Assembly: GCF_012848475.1 (NCBI RefSeq)
Contig: NZ_CP051666.1
Span: 1,201,501 to 1,265,500 of the forward strand
DNA from: Marinobacterium sp. LSUCC0821
GTDB lineage: Bacteria > Pseudomonadota > Gammaproteobacteria > Pseudomonadales > Balneatricaceae
Direction of reading: 5' to 3'
Length of the DNA: 64,000 nt
Within the stretch, counting starts at the first letter, position 1. Every line of letters begins with the position of its first letter. Under the pieces are notes generated by a model, which was given only the letters and a program-made list of their open reading frames with translations, ran no database searches and was not told the DNA's origin. Position numbers and translations under genes: made by a program. Positions 24,358-35,026 of this stretch are shown one piece after another.

Positions 24358-25506
24358 TCAGCGTCTCGCATAGGTTGGGATATCAAGGTAATCAAGGTCC
24401 ATATACGGATCTTCCTTAACCGGTTTATGCAGAAGAGCTTCAACACAACGCGGTTTTAGAATCTCTGGCAACTCAAGATTATCCAGGTTCAATTTAGGCT
24501 TAGCCTGTACATTGTCAACGACGACTGTCGGCTGTACCTGAATAGTTTCACGAGCACTCAAACCTGTCGCAACAACAGTCACTTTAACTCGATCTTCGAG
24601 GCTAGGATCTATCACCGTACCCACAACCACCGTGGCGTCATCGGCTGCATATTCAGCGATCAAATCCCCCACTTCGGCAAACTCTCCCAAACTTAGATCA
24701 TCATTGGCTGCAATATTTACCAATACACCGCGTGCACCTTTAAGATCCACACCTTCTAAGAGAGGACTATTAATCGCTTGCTCGGTTGCAAGAGCCGCGC
24801 GGTTATCGCCTTTAGCAATTCCAGTACCCATCATCGATAGGCCCGACTCTGACATCACCGTGCGCACATCAGCGAAGTCGACGTTAATCATACCTGGACG
24901 AGTAATTAGGTCAGATATACCTGATACTGCACCGTTTAAAACTTCATTGGCAGCTGCAAAAGCTTTCAAAAGACTTGTTTTAGCACCAAGAACATCGAGC
25001 AATTTTGCGTTTGGCACGACAATCAACGAATCAACCACTTCACGCAATTCAGCAATACCCTGCTCCGCGATGGCCATTCGTTTCTTACCTTCAAATGGGA
25101 AAGGTTTGGTTACCACAGCCACAGCCAGTGCTCCCACCTCTTTTGCAACTTCAGCTACAATAGGTGCGGCACCCGTTCCAGTTCCACCACCCATACCAGC
25201 GGTGATGAAGACCATATCTGCTCCGTCAAGGGCTTCACGAATCGCTTCACGACTCTCCAGTGCTGCTTCACGGCCTACATCTGGATTAGCTCCAGCACCC
25301 AGACCATTGGTCGTATCACGTCCAATATGAAGTGGCGCACTTAAACCGGTTTTGGTTAGGGCCTGTGCATCGGTATTGGCACAGATAAACTCCACACCTT
25401 CCATAAAGCTCGTACGCATGTGCGCAACAGCGTTACCGCCACCGCCACCAACGCCGATCACTTTAATGCGAGCACCTTCTGCCGCTTGATCAATTAATTG
25501 AAACAT
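24358..25506 (-). CDS. ftsZ: Cell division GTPase FtsZ
   Basis: FtsZ polymerises into the division ring. Nucleotide motifs GGGGGN (19-24) and GGGTGTG (106-112) and the T7 loop [11 protein letters not shown] (208-218) that completes the neighbour's active site are all intact. A variable linker leads to the C-terminal peptide [11 protein letters not shown] (372-382), the element that binds FtsA and ZipA in E. coli. The 382-residue length is normal. A strong ribosome site (GGGGGAGAG) precedes the ATG. Upstream lies ftsQ after only 100 bp; ftsA, which normally stands between them and carries ftsZ promoters in E. coli, is absent. The retained C-terminal peptide suggests that a membrane tether exists somewhere in the genome. 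Confidence 0.98.
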   Translation of the reverse strand: MFQLIDQAAEGARIKVIGVGGGGGNAVAHMRTSFMEGVEFICANTDAQALTKTGLSAPLHIGRDTTNGLGAGANPDVGREAALESREAIREALDGADMVFITAGMGGGTGTGAAPIVAEVAKEVGALAVAVVTKPFPFEGKKRMAIAEQGIAELREVVDSLIVVPNAKLLDVLGAKTSLLKAFAAANEVLNGAVSGISDLITRPGMINVDFADVRTVMSESGLSMMGTGIAKGDNRAALATEQAINSPLLEGVDLKGARGVLVNIAANDDLSLGEFAEVGDLIAEYAADDATVVVGTVIDPSLEDRVKVTVVATGLSARETIQVQPTVVVDNVQAKPKLNLDNLELPEILKPRCVEALLHKPVKEDPYMDLDYLDIPTYARR

Positions 25507-25606
25507 CTTCTCTCCCCCTTCGGCTCGCCTCCCCAGGCAATCCGATTGAATATTTGCAATACACTCCCAGATTCTTATGACTGGGTCGTGCGAATTAACT
25601 TAGGAT
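25507..25606. other. ftsQ-ftsZ junction without ftsA
   Basis: In the canonical dcw order a 1.2-kb ftsA gene lies here. Only 100 bp are present. They hold a small hairpin CCCAG/CTGGG (25566-25585) and the ftsZ ribosome site. I see no fragment that translates to an actin-like ATPase motif or to an FtsA C-terminal helix in any frame. Both flanking genes are full length. Confidence 0.85.
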
Positions 25607-26482
25607 TTACGAAGCTTTAGCCCCGTTTCCCGAACTCTTTTTCCATTTAACTGCCACACCATTGGTGTAACGAATATCGACTTCATCTATCTCTTCAGCT
25701 CGGCTCATTAATTGCGCTTCATAGACCTGGATAAAGCGACGCAATCTCGGCATTAGATCATCACGACCCGCTACCACTTTGACACCGTTATTTAGCTTGA
25801 GTGTCCATGCACCACGAGGTTCTAACTCGAGTCCTGCTAACTGAATTCCTGATCGAATAAATAGCGAATTTAGATCTCTAAACTGTTGCATTACGCGAAC
25901 CGTTTCGTGTGATGGCCCTGTCAGTACAGGTAGCGTTTGATACTCCTGCAAACGCTCTGGCCAGAAAATATCACCCTGATGGTTAAGCAATCCCCGCGTT
26001 CCCCAACGAGCAACCGGAACCTCTTCAACTAGATCGATTCGTAGTGCTGGCGGCCAAGTTCTAGTTACATGTGCATCGTTAATCCAAGGCTCCTCTAAAA
26101 GTCGCTCTTGAATCTGCTGTAGATCAAGATCTAGAAGTCTTGCATCAATATTTCCAGCCACCTGTGCAGCCACTGCATGCTTACTAATGTGTCGTGTTGC
26201 ACCCTCTACAGCGACAGTTTGTATCGGCTGATTGATCCAACCGCGGTACTCACGCAATGCACTTAGCATCAGTGCCAAAATGACGCCACATACTGTAACA
26301 ACCAACAATGGACGCCAGATCCACTCGCTCTCTAGAGCTACGTTAGCTTCTACAAAAATGTCAGCGCCTTCGAAGAGAATAGGCTCATTGGTTTTAACGC
26401 TTCTCTTGGACACGCGAGACTCGTCAACAGCAACTTCAGTTGCAGGTGCAGGCTCTTTTTTCCAAGGAAAGTTAAATTTCAT
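25607..26482 (-). CDS. ftsQ: Cell division protein FtsQ
   Basis: FtsQ links the early and late division proteins. It has a cytoplasmic N-terminal part of about 55 residues, one membrane helix (58-75), a POTRA domain (about 84-155, with TVAVEGATRHIS) and the beta domain (PVARWGTRGLLNHQGDIFWPE). Length 291 residues, with a slightly long acidic N-terminal region. It follows ddlB after 27 bp. The C-terminal tail (KKSSGNGAKAS) is intact, so loss of ftsA did not remove part of ftsQ. Confidence 0.93.
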   Translation of the reverse strand: MKFNFPWKKEPAPATEVAVDESRVSKRSVKTNEPILFEGADIFVEANVALESEWIWRPLLVVTVCGVILALMLSALREYRGWINQPIQTVAVEGATRHISKHAVAAQVAGNIDARLLDLDLQQIQERLLEEPWINDAHVTRTWPPALRIDLVEEVPVARWGTRGLLNHQGDIFWPERLQEYQTLPVLTGPSHETVRVMQQFRDLNSLFIRSGIQLAGLELEPRGAWTLKLNNGVKVVAGRDDLMPRLRRFIQVYEAQLMSRAEEIDEVDIRYTNGVAVKWKKSSGNGAKAS

Positions 26483-26509
26483 CTATCAACTCTTACAAAA
26501 GCGCACTTA

Positions 26510-27460
26510 TCAACATTCAGAGCTCTTTGAGCCCAACAAAATCTCGACACAGAGCTCGCTAAAACTTAGTCCTGTCGCTTTAGCAGCCATGGGTACCAAA
26601 CTGTGGTCGGTCATACCAGGAGCTGTGTTCACCTCTAGCAACTGGAACTGACCTGCTTCATCCATCATAAGATCGATTCGACCCCAACCTTGGCAGCCAA
26701 TTACTGCAAATGCCTCTTCAACTAGGCGCTGCATCGCCTCTACTTGCTCGGCAGTTAAGCCTGTATCAAAAAGGTATTGAGTATCATTCGCCTGATACTT
26801 GGCATCAAAATCGTAAAAGGCATGTGAGGTCACAAGGCGAATCACTGGCAGTGCACGCCCATTCAACATTGCCACTGTAAATTCAGGGCCATTCACCCAC
26901 TGCTCGGCTATAACGCGGCTGTCGTAACGAGATGCCTCTTGAAAGGCCTTTTCTAACTGCTCAGCAGATGTCACACGGCTCATACCAATACTAGAGCCTT
27001 CATTAGCAGGCTTAACCATGAGTGGCAGCCCTAGATCCTCTGCGATCTGGGCAAAGTCGCTATCGGGGCAGAGTGATGCATAACCCGGTGTTGGAAGGCC
27101 TGCACCAATCCACAACTGTTTAGTACGCATCTTATCCATGCCCACGGCGGAGGCAGCCACACCACTTCCTGTGTAGGGTTTGTTTATAAGTTCGAGTGCT
27201 CCCTGTAACTGGCCATCTTCACCGCCAGGTCCATGCACAATCAAAAAGGCACGATCAAACTCTGTCTCAATAAGCTGTGACAAGGGGTTAGCACCCTCAC
27301 CGGTCAGATCCAGTGCAAAGGCATCTACACCTGCCTCTAAAAGCCCTTTCAAAACTTCAGCACCGCTTCGAAGAGAGACCTCACGCTCAGCTGAGTTGCC
27401 GCCCATGATCACGGCCACTCGACCGAGGGATTTAATTTCGTTCAATTGGTAACGCATCAT
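26510..27460 (-). CDS. ddlB: D-alanine--D-alanine ligase
   Basis: DdlB joins two D-Ala for the UDP-MurNAc pentapeptide. ATP-grasp motifs: [14 protein letters not shown] (N-terminal), [26 protein letters not shown] (ATP-binding lysine and serine loop), and [17 protein letters not shown] with the Mg ligands. 316 residues. The start codon overlaps the murC stop as ATGA. Confidence 0.96.
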   Translation of the reverse strand: MMRYQLNEIKSLGRVAVIMGGNSAEREVSLRSGAEVLKGLLEAGVDAFALDLTGEGANPLSQLIETEFDRAFLIVHGPGGEDGQLQGALELINKPYTGSGVAASAVGMDKMRTKQLWIGAGLPTPGYASLCPDSDFAQIAEDLGLPLMVKPANEGSSIGMSRVTSAEQLEKAFQEASRYDSRVIAEQWVNGPEFTVAMLNGRALPVIRLVTSHAFYDFDAKYQANDTQYLFDTGLTAEQVEAMQRLVEEAFAVIGCQGWGRIDLMMDEAGQFQLLEVNTAPGMTDHSLVPMAAKATGLSFSELCVEILLGSKSSEC

Positions 27461-28899
27461 TCAGCTCCTTCTGAAATCCACTGTTCACGCAGTTGATGAG
27501 CAAGGGTGGTAATGTTACCTGCCCCCTGTGTCAGCAGTAGATCACCCGGCTTAAGAAGCGCTTTAAGCTCTGAGCCGATCATCTCGGTATTTTCCACAAA
27601 AATTGGCTCTTTACCTCGTTGGCGAAGACTGCGGCACAAAGAGCGCGTATCAGCACCAGGAATGGGATCTTCACCGGCTGCATACACATCCAGCAACAAC
27701 AGCTGTTCTGGGCGCTGTAACACCTGTACAAAATCTTCGTAGAGATCACGTGTGCGTGTGTATCGATGTGGCTGATAGACCATCACCAATCGACGTCCAG
27801 GCCAACCCTCTTCAATCGCGCTTATAACCGCTTGCACCTCTCGAGGGTGATGTCCATAGTCATCAACAAGAGTCACTGAGCCACCCTCAACTGGCAGTTC
27901 ACCCAACACCTGGAAGCGACGTCCTACACCTTCGAATTTTTCAAGGGCACGACAGATTGCACCATCATCAATCTCTTCGTCAGTAGCAACGGCAATAGCC
28001 GCTAAAGCATTAAGAACGTTATGACGGCCAGGCATATTCAGGCAGACATTTAATTCACTCAAACCATTAGGGCGACGCACTTTAAAACAACTCTGCAGGC
28101 CATTCTGTTTCAAATCGTAGGCAACAAAATCTGCATCCTCACTGAAACCATAAGTCAGCATCGGACGACCAATATCAGGCATTAACTCACGAACAACTGG
28201 GTCATCCGCACAGAGGACAGCCAATCCGTAAAATGGGAGGTTCTGGAGGAATCGTATAAATGTCTGCTTAAGCTTGCCGAAGTCACCTTCGTAGGTCTCC
28301 ATATGATCGGCATCGATATTGGTGACAATTGCAACCATCGGCTGCAAGTGAAGGAATGAAGCATCAGACTCATCTGCTTCAGCCACCAGATAGCGACTAC
28401 GGCCAAGCTGTGCATTGGTTCCGGCACTCGTCAAACGTCCGCCTATAACAAAAGTTGGGTCCTGGTTAGCTTCAGCCAAAATCGATGCAACCAGACTTGT
28501 CGTGGTCGTTTTACCGTGGGTACCAGCAACCGCGATACCATGACGGTAGCGCATCAACTCTGCCAACATCTCGGCACGGCGTACAATCGGAATCAGTAAC
28601 TCTTTTGCACGTGCCACTTCTGGGTTGGTCTTATCCACTGCAGTTGATGTGACTAGTACATCGATTCCTTCAATATTCTCTTCAGCATGACCGATAAAGA
28701 TTTTCGCACCGAGAGATTTGAGGCGATTCGTCACTGCTGATTCACGAATATCAGAACCAGAGATTGTATACCCTTGGTTTAAAAGTACCTCTGCGATACC
28801 GCACATACCGACACCGCCAATACCCACAAAGTGAATACTGCGAATGCGACGCATCTCTGGAACTTCGTACTCTGTACGGTGACCTGCTTTAGGGCTCAT
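27457..28899 (-). CDS. murC: UDP-N-acetylmuramate--L-alanine ligase
   Basis: First of the Mur ligases. Rossmann N-terminus [20 protein letters not shown] loop AGTHGKTTT near residue 122, and the late motif [12 protein letters not shown] typical of MurC rather than MurD/E/F. I choose the ATG at 28899 (480 residues), which overlaps the murG stop as ATGA; the longer frame adds only six residues (MCGGGE) encoded inside murG. MurB, its substrate supplier, is not in the window. Confidence 0.96.
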   Translation of the reverse strand: MSPKAGHRTEYEVPEMRRIRSIHFVGIGGVGMCGIAEVLLNQGYTISGSDIRESAVTNRLKSLGAKIFIGHAEENIEGIDVLVTSTAVDKTNPEVARAKELLIPIVRRAEMLAELMRYRHGIAVAGTHGKTTTTSLVASILAEANQDPTFVIGGRLTSAGTNAQLGRSRYLVAEADESDASFLHLQPMVAIVTNIDADHMETYEGDFGKLKQTFIRFLQNLPFYGLAVLCADDPVVRELMPDIGRPMLTYGFSEDADFVAYDLKQNGLQSCFKVRRPNGLSELNVCLNMPGRHNVLNALAAIAVATDEEIDDGAICRALEKFEGVGRRFQVLGELPVEGGSVTLVDDYGHHPREVQAVISAIEEGWPGRRLVMVYQPHRYTRTRDLYEDFVQVLQRPEQLLLLDVYAAGEDPIPGADTRSLCRSLRQRGKEPIFVENTEMIGSELKALLKPGDLLLTQGAGNITTLAHQLREQWISEGAE

Positions 28900-29975
28900 T
28901 TCGCCACCTCCACACAAATTCGAGCAACCTTTGCTGTTGCACTAGGCTTACCCTGCTCTCTAGCTCGCTCAGCCATAACAGCTAGATGCTCGCGAGAGCT
29001 ATGTTTATCAATCCACTGAGCTAGACGCTCAGCGCTCAAATCTTTCTGTTGAATCAAATCTGCAGCACCCGCATCAACTAGGTACTGAGCATTAGCCGTT
29101 TGATGATCATCAACGGCATGTGGAAACGGAATAAACAGTGCTGGCACACCTGCAATCGCAATCTCTGAAACGGTCAAAGCTCCCGCTCTACAGATAACAA
29201 GGTCTGCCCAAGCGTAAGCCTCATCCATCTTCTCGATATAGGGAACAACACGCCCAGTTAAGCCAAGTCCCTCATATCTTTTAGCTGTCGCATCAAAATG
29301 GTTAGGGCCCGTTTGATGCCAAACCTCAGGACGTACTGACTGTTCAATTTGTGCAAGAGCTTGTGGCATCACTTCGTTAATTGCTTGGGCGCCCAGACTT
29401 CCACCAACCACAAGCACTTTAATTGCGCCAACATGCTGACTAAAACGCTCTTGAGGACTCTGCATCTGCAAAATAGGACCGCGTATTGGATTACCAACAA
29501 TCTCCCCCTGAACCCCATCTTTAAAAGCATTCGGAAAAGCTTGCAGAATGCGTGACGCAAAGCGGCGCGACAGAGAGTTTGTCATTCCAGCAACAGCGTT
29601 TTGCTCATGTATGACGAGAGGGGTTTTTGTCAGCCAAGCTGCAAATGCGCCAGGCCCAGAGGCAAAGCCACCCATACCTAACACAACATCTGGCTTAACC
29701 TTACGAACAACTTTGAAAGCCTGCCAAATCGCTCGGGTCAAATTGATAGGAGCCATCAGAAGACTGAGCTTACCCTTACCTCGGAGCCCCTGAACTGCAA
29801 TTGCGTGAAGTTTGATACCAGCTTCAGGAACGACACGATTCTCGATACCGCGAACGCTGCCGAGCCACTCCACAGCATGTTGTTGATCACTAAGTAGATC
29901 CGCTACTGCCAACGCAGGATATACATGGCCTCCAGTACCGCCGGCCATTATGAGAATACGCTTAATGTTAGACAT
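28896..29975 (-). CDS. murG: Undecaprenyldiphospho-muramoylpentapeptide beta-N-acetylglucosaminyltransferase
   Basis: MurG adds GlcNAc to lipid I, giving lipid II on the inner face of the membrane. GT28 signature [14 protein letters not shown] at residues 12-25 and the donor-site segment [19 protein letters not shown] near 260-278. 359 residues; overlaps ftsW by 8 bases. Confidence 0.96.
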   Translation of the reverse strand: MSNIKRILIMAGGTGGHVYPALAVADLLSDQQHAVEWLGSVRGIENRVVPEAGIKLHAIAVQGLRGKGKLSLLMAPINLTRAIWQAFKVVRKVKPDVVLGMGGFASGPGAFAAWLTKTPLVIHEQNAVAGMTNSLSRRFASRILQAFPNAFKDGVQGEIVGNPIRGPILQMQSPQERFSQHVGAIKVLVVGGSLGAQAINEVMPQALAQIEQSVRPEVWHQTGPNHFDATAKRYEGLGLTGRVVPYIEKMDEAYAWADLVICRAGALTVSEIAIAGVPALFIPFPHAVDDHQTANAQYLVDAGAADLIQQKDLSAERLAQWIDKHSSREHLAVMAERAREQGKPSATAKVARICVEVAK

Positions 29976-31209
29976 TCAACGCTCCTCCACTCCAACGTGC
30001 CCAAAAGCGAGACCAACGAGTCACCTTAGGTTGCACACCTAGGCGTTCGCGCTTCAATTCAAGATCTACGCGTTGCACGATTGCAATCATGGCAGCGCAG
30101 ATAACAAGTGAGGAGCCGCCGTAACTCATAAGCGGCAGTGTCAGACCCTTGGTTGGCAAAGCACCCACGTTCACACCGATATTAATCATCGCCTGGCCCG
30201 CCAAAATAAATGCAAAACCGTAAGAGATGTAACCCATGAAAAAGCGCTGTTGTTTCTCTGCCTGACGGCCGATCAAGAACATCCGTGCGATAAGAACCAC
30301 GTAGAGCAGTACAACAATCATTGCACCAAACAACCCCAACTCCTCAGCCAATACTGAGTAGACGAAGTCCGTGTGTGCTTCAGGCAGATAGAATAGTTTT
30401 TGGATACTGTTACCTAACCCAGCACCAAACCACTCTCCACGACCGAAAGCGATTTGTGCTTGTGATAGCTGATATCCTGCCCCATAAGGGTCGGCCCAAG
30501 GGTCTAGGAAGTTTTGTAGACGCTTCAATCGATACTCTTGTGTAACCGCGAGCGCGCCTACTAGGGTAGTTACGATACTGACTACCGTTACAAGCTGGAG
30601 TAGACGCATACCGCCCAAGAAGATCATCCCCATCACAGTGGCTGTGATGACGACAATTGAACCGTAGTCAGGCTCTAGATAGAGAACAAACAGATAGAAC
30701 GCCAAAGGAATAGCTGGTTTCACCACACCCGCCCAGGTAGAGCGCACTTCATGCAGACGGCGAACCAAGTACCCTGAAATGAACATCACCATACATACTT
30801 TGGCAACTTCCGATGCCTGCAGGTTAAAGCCACCTAGACCAATCCAGCGACGGCTACCATTTACCTCACGACCGATGCCAGGAATCAAAACCACAACCAA
30901 GAGCAGAAAACCGATCACAAGCAGCCAAACAGAGAATCGCTCCCAAATATGAATAGGAATACGAACAACGAACACGGCAACCGCGATAGCCAATAGAACG
31001 AAGAAGCCATGTCGGAAGATAAAGAAGAATGCACCACCAAAGTTCTCAGCGGCAACATCCATAGAAGCTGAAGAGATCATCACCAATCCAGTCAGCATAA
31101 GCGCCAACGTACTGATCAACAGCAATGGATCAAATGGCAGAGTTCCTTGCGGTACACGTAGTTCAGTTGGAAGCTCAAACTGCGGAAGTTTTGGGAGCGA
31201 TAGCTTCAT
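29968..31209 (-). CDS. ftsW: Septal peptidoglycan glycosyltransferase (SEDS) FtsW
   Basis: SEDS-family polymerase of the divisome, partner of FtsI. Ten membrane segments, with conserved GAEVNGSRRWI-like loop (REVNGSRRWIGLGGFNLQASEVAK), DFVYSVLAEELG and LPLMSYGGSSL. 413 residues. Position between murD and murG with overlaps on both sides identifies it as FtsW and not RodA. Confidence 0.96.
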   Translation of the reverse strand: MKLSLPKLPQFELPTELRVPQGTLPFDPLLLISTLALMLTGLVMISSASMDVAAENFGGAFFFIFRHGFFVLLAIAVAVFVVRIPIHIWERFSVWLLVIGFLLLVVVLIPGIGREVNGSRRWIGLGGFNLQASEVAKVCMVMFISGYLVRRLHEVRSTWAGVVKPAIPLAFYLFVLYLEPDYGSIVVITATVMGMIFLGGMRLLQLVTVVSIVTTLVGALAVTQEYRLKRLQNFLDPWADPYGAGYQLSQAQIAFGRGEWFGAGLGNSIQKLFYLPEAHTDFVYSVLAEELGLFGAMIVVLLYVVLIARMFLIGRQAEKQQRFFMGYISYGFAFILAGQAMINIGVNVGALPTKGLTLPLMSYGGSSLVICAAMIAIVQRVDLELKRERLGVQPKVTRWSRFWARWSGGALNV

Positions 31210-32561
31210 TTAGCCACCTCCGAGACAGCAGCAACATACTGTCGGCCGCGATCTTCAAAACCCTTGAACATGTCAAAACTTGCACAAGCTGGAGAGAGCA
31301 ATACTAGATCTCCGGCACACGCTTGCTCGTTAGCAACTCTGACAGCATCTGTGATCGACTCTGCAAATAGAGTGTTTTCAAAAGCGAGGTCATTAGCAAG
31401 CAGGTTTGCATCTTCGCCAATTAAGATAAGTGATTTTAGGTAGCGATCTGTTGCCGCTTTGAGTTCTCCAAACTGCTGACCTTTCGCCTGCCCGCCTGCA
31501 ATTAAAATCAACTTAGCGTCATCTACTAGAGTTTCACCCAAGCCTTGTACAGCGGCCAGAGTAGCTCCCAAGTTTGTCCCTTTAGAGTCGTTAAACCAGG
31601 CGACACCATCGGTTTCAGCTACCCACTGACAGCGATGTTCGAGACCAGCAAAATTGCGCAGCGTCGACAACATGGAGTCCAGATTGAAACCTTGCGAAGC
31701 ACCTAAAGCCAAAGCGGCAAGCGCGTTGGCTTCATTGTGTGTACCACGCATCTTCATCTCAGATACCGCCATCAGAGGCTTTGCACCTAGCGCTAGATAA
31801 CGCTCACCATCTCTCTCTAAAATTCCATATTGTTTAAGATCGGGCGCGCTCAAGCCGAAAGTGACAACTGTGGTAGTTGAAGGAACTAGCGGACGTGTCA
31901 AAGGATCATCACGATTAACTACCGCAGTGCTGCAGTGACGGTAGACACGCTGCTTAGCTTGGTGATAGTCAGCCATACCCTGATATCGATCCATATGATC
32001 TGCCGATAGATTCAATACCGTTGCAGCTGACGGTCGAAGATCGTGTGTCGTCTCAAGCTGGAAGCTCGAAAGTTCTAAAACGTAAAGTTGCGCTTCAGGT
32101 TTTGCCAACAGATCCAAAACTGGGATACCGATATTGCCGCCAATTTCACACTGAATACCTGCATCATTGGCCATCTGACCAACGAGAGTTGTCACTGTGC
32201 TTTTCCCGTTAGATCCCGTAATGGCAACGATTGGTGCTTTCACTTCACGCGCAAAGAGATCGATATCTCCAATCAAACGGGCGCCAGCATCCTGTGCACC
32301 TCGTATCGCAGGCTGATCTTTTGCAACACCGGGACTAATCACCAACTCGGTTGCCTGAGATAACCATGCGTTATCAAGCGGGCCAGTTTTGAGCTCAACC
32401 TCTGGGAACTCTGATCGGAATAGATCGAGTGCAGCACCCTCGAGACGCGTATCACAGGCAGCAAAAGACAAACCGCGCGATGTAAGATAGCGCGCAATGC
32501 TTTGGCCCGTTTGTCCAACACCAATAATGATGCGGAACTGATCGCTCGTAATGAGTGACAC
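31206..32561 (-). CDS. murD: UDP-N-acetylmuramoylalanine--D-glutamate ligase
   Basis: Adds D-Glu to UDP-MurNAc-L-Ala. N-terminal Rossmann part (VGQTGQSIARYL), ATP loop ITGSNGKSTVTTL near 114, central NLSADHMDRY, and FNDSKGTNLGAT near 318 typical for MurD. 451 residues. Overlaps ftsW as ATGA; 12 bp after mraY. Confidence 0.96.
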   Translation of the reverse strand: MSLITSDQFRIIIGVGQTGQSIARYLTSRGLSFAACDTRLEGAALDLFRSEFPEVELKTGPLDNAWLSQATELVISPGVAKDQPAIRGAQDAGARLIGDIDLFAREVKAPIVAITGSNGKSTVTTLVGQMANDAGIQCEIGGNIGIPVLDLLAKPEAQLYVLELSSFQLETTHDLRPSAATVLNLSADHMDRYQGMADYHQAKQRVYRHCSTAVVNRDDPLTRPLVPSTTTVVTFGLSAPDLKQYGILERDGERYLALGAKPLMAVSEMKMRGTHNEANALAALALGASQGFNLDSMLSTLRNFAGLEHRCQWVAETDGVAWFNDSKGTNLGATLAAVQGLGETLVDDAKLILIAGGQAKGQQFGELKAATDRYLKSLILIGEDANLLANDLAFENTLFAESITDAVRVANEQACAGDLVLLSPACASFDMFKGFEDRGRQYVAAVSEVAK

Positions 32562-32573
32562 TCTCTCTATCTC

Positions 32574-33656
32574 CTATCGAATCTTCAACGACGCAAGGCC
32601 GATCAGAACAAGTACAAAAGTGATGATCCAGAAGCGGACAATGACACGCGGTTCCGGCCAACCTTTCAATTCAAAGTGGTGGTGAATAGGAGCCATTCTG
32701 AAGATACGACGACCCGTCAGTTTAAAAGATGCAACCTGCAAAATAACTGAGACGGTTTCCAACACGAAAATACCGCCCATGATGAATAGGATCAGCTCTT
32801 GGCGAACAATGACAGCCACCACACCCAGCGCTGCACCGAGAGCCAACGCACCTACATCCCCCATGAAAACCATCGCTGGGTAGGTATTGAACCAAAGGAA
32901 GCCAAGACCAGCACCGATGATTGCCCCTAGGAAGATAATCAGTTCACCGGAACCTGCGATGTAAGGGATATTTAGGTACTCAGCAAATTTCACGTGACCG
33001 GTTAGGTATGCAAAAATTGCCAGAGCACCAGCCACCATAACCGTTGGCAGAATAGCTAGCCCATCCAATCCATCCGTTAAGTTGACTGCGTTTGAGCTAC
33101 CTACAATGACAAAGTAAACGAAAGGTATGAACAGAATACCTAGTGTAATGGCAGTATCTTTTACGAATGGAATAAGAAGCGCCGTCTCCTCTGGGGTATC
33201 AGCAACCCAATAGAGAGCAACTGCAGCCGCTGCACCACCCACTGATTGCCATAGATATTTCCAGCGAGCAGGTAGACCACGAGAGTCTTTTTCAACGACC
33301 TTGCGCCAATCATCAACCCAGCCCACAGCACCAAAGACCAGTAGCACAAAAAGAGTGATCCAAACATACGGGTTTGCAAGATCCGACCACAACAGTGTAC
33401 TGGTTAGAATCGCAAGGATAATTAAACCACCACCCATGGTTGGAGTTCCAGCCTTACTGAGGTGCGATTCAGGACCATCATTGCGAACCGCTTGGCCAAT
33501 CTGTTTTATCTGTAATTTTCTAATCAGATAAGGTCCCATCAGCAGAGCCATCGCCAAGGCCGTTAAGACTCCCATGATGCCGCGCAGTGTGATGTAACGG
33601 AAAACGTTAAAGCCACTGAAGTACTGAGACAGGTAGTCAGCTAAATAGATCAACAT
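32574..33656 (-). CDS. mraY: Phospho-N-acetylmuramoyl-pentapeptide transferase
   Basis: Makes lipid I from UDP-MurNAc pentapeptide and undecaprenyl phosphate. About ten membrane helices; catalytic blocks [23 protein letters not shown] and the HHHFE motif near 323 ([12 protein letters not shown]). 360 residues, the E. coli length. Overlaps murF by 7 bases. Confidence 0.97.
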   Translation of the reverse strand: MLIYLADYLSQYFSGFNVFRYITLRGIMGVLTALAMALLMGPYLIRKLQIKQIGQAVRNDGPESHLSKAGTPTMGGGLIILAILTSTLLWSDLANPYVWITLFVLLVFGAVGWVDDWRKVVEKDSRGLPARWKYLWQSVGGAAAAVALYWVADTPEETALLIPFVKDTAITLGILFIPFVYFVIVGSSNAVNLTDGLDGLAILPTVMVAGALAIFAYLTGHVKFAEYLNIPYIAGSGELIIFLGAIIGAGLGFLWFNTYPAMVFMGDVGALALGAALGVVAVIVRQELILFIMGGIFVLETVSVILQVASFKLTGRRIFRMAPIHHHFELKGWPEPRVIVRFWIITFVLVLIGLASLKIR

Positions 33657-35026
33657 GCTGTTTCTTCCATATTAAGCAGAGCTGTAACGACACGATCCAT
33701 CGCTGCGCTCCTTGAACCTTTTACTAGAATTGCGCTGTTCGGCGGAATATCAGCCAACAGCGCTCGAATTAACTCTTCCTGAGAGTCGTAGTGATTAGCA
33801 CCAATACCAAAGGCATCAACGGCGTAGGCCATCAACCTGCCCACTGCGTAGAGCGATGAAACACCATGAGCTGCAGCGTATGCTCCGATCTGAGCATGTA
33901 GCGCTTTCTCTTTAGCGCCTAGCTCTGCCATATCCCCTAACACCAGCAAGGTGGCACCCTTTAGATTCTTAAGTGCATCAATTGCGGCACGCATGGATGA
34001 AGGGTTAGCGTTATAAGAATCATCAATCAGGCGCACACCATTCGAGAGCTGATGCACTTGCAAGCGACCCTTGAATCCACGATAGGTTTCAACCGCGGCG
34101 ATACCCTTTTCAATCGGAAGCTCGAGTGCGTACCAAGCGGCAAGGGCGGCAAGGGCATTAGCGACCATGTGACGTCCCATCACGTTTAATGAGATTGGGT
34201 AGATTTGACCATCAACAGCAAGATCAAAACCAAAGCAGCCAGCAGCATTTGCCGATAGAATGCTCGCCTTCAAATCAGCATCTGCATCGATCGCAAACGT
34301 CACAGCGTCACGATTTAACTCTGATAACTTCTTGAGCCAAATTTCAGCAAAAGGCGAATCAGCATTAACAACTCCAGTACCACCTTCAACTAAGCCCTCA
34401 AAAATCTCGGACTTAGCTTGGACAATGTTCTCAAGTGAACCGAAGCCATCAAGATGCGCTTCAAGTGCATTATTAAGAATCGCAACCTGCGGCTGGGTAG
34501 CCGAAACAGTATGAGCGATCTCTCCGACAGCGCTCGCGCCTAACTCAATCACTGCATACTGATGAGCTGGAGTAATATCTAAAAGGGTTAATGGCGCACC
34601 AATATCGTTATTCAAGTTGCCTTGGGTAGCGAGTGTCTCCCCCAAGCCACCAAACATAACAGCAAGCATCTCTTTAACGCTGGTCTTGCCAGCACTTCCG
34701 GTCACTGCAACAACATTTCCAGCGAAGAGTGAACGATTAAACTGGCCTAATTTTGCTAGCGCTGCACGGGTATCAGTAACAACCAATTGCGATGCGCTTG
34801 TCGAAGATCGCGCTGACACAACTACTGCTTTGACACCAGATGAGACTACTTGGTCAACAAACTGATGCGCATCGAAACGCTCGCCCTTCAGAGCAACAAA
34901 AAGATCACCCTCTTTAGCGATGCGACTATCAGTGATAACACGATCAACTTGCTGATCCGAACCAACAAGTTCTGCACCAATGAAATCAGCTAACTCATTT
35001 AGAGAGAAGGTTCTAATCACAACCAA
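33650..35026 (-). CDS. murF: UDP-N-acetylmuramoyl-tripeptide--D-alanyl-D-alanine ligase
   Basis: Adds D-Ala-D-Ala to complete the pentapeptide. ATP loop [15 protein letters not shown] near 106, GDIAHTV-like motif as [19 protein letters not shown], and [15 protein letters not shown] near 335, all MurF-specific. 458 residues. Overlaps murE by 10 bases and mraY by 7. Confidence 0.96.
   Translation of the reverse strand: MVVIRTFSLNELADFIGAELVGSDQQVDRVITDSRIAKEGDLFVALKGERFDAHQFVDQVVSSGVKAVVVSARSSTSASQLVVTDTRAALAKLGQFNRSLFAGNVVAVTGSAGKTSVKEMLAVMFGGLGETLATQGNLNNDIGAPLTLLDITPAHQYAVIELGASAVGEIAHTVSATQPQVAILNNALEAHLDGFGSLENIVQAKSEIFEGLVEGGTGVVNADSPFAEIWLKKLSELNRDAVTFAIDADADLKASILSANAAGCFGFDLAVDGQIYPISLNVMGRHMVANALAALAAWYALELPIEKGIAAVETYRGFKGRLQVHQLSNGVRLIDDSYNANPSSMRAAIDALKNLKGATLLVLGDMAELGAKEKALHAQIGAYAAAHGVSSLYAVGRLMAYAVDAFGIGANHYDSQEELIRALLADIPPNSAILVKGSRSAAMDRVVTALLNMEETAC

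Noticed and set aside
24632-25330. Long plus-strand frame of 232 codons opposite ftsZ, and similar long frames opposite aceF (58928-59809) and norM (9517-9966)
   Set aside because: Antisense shadows of strongly coding genes, caused by codon bias; serine/alanine-rich nonsense composition.
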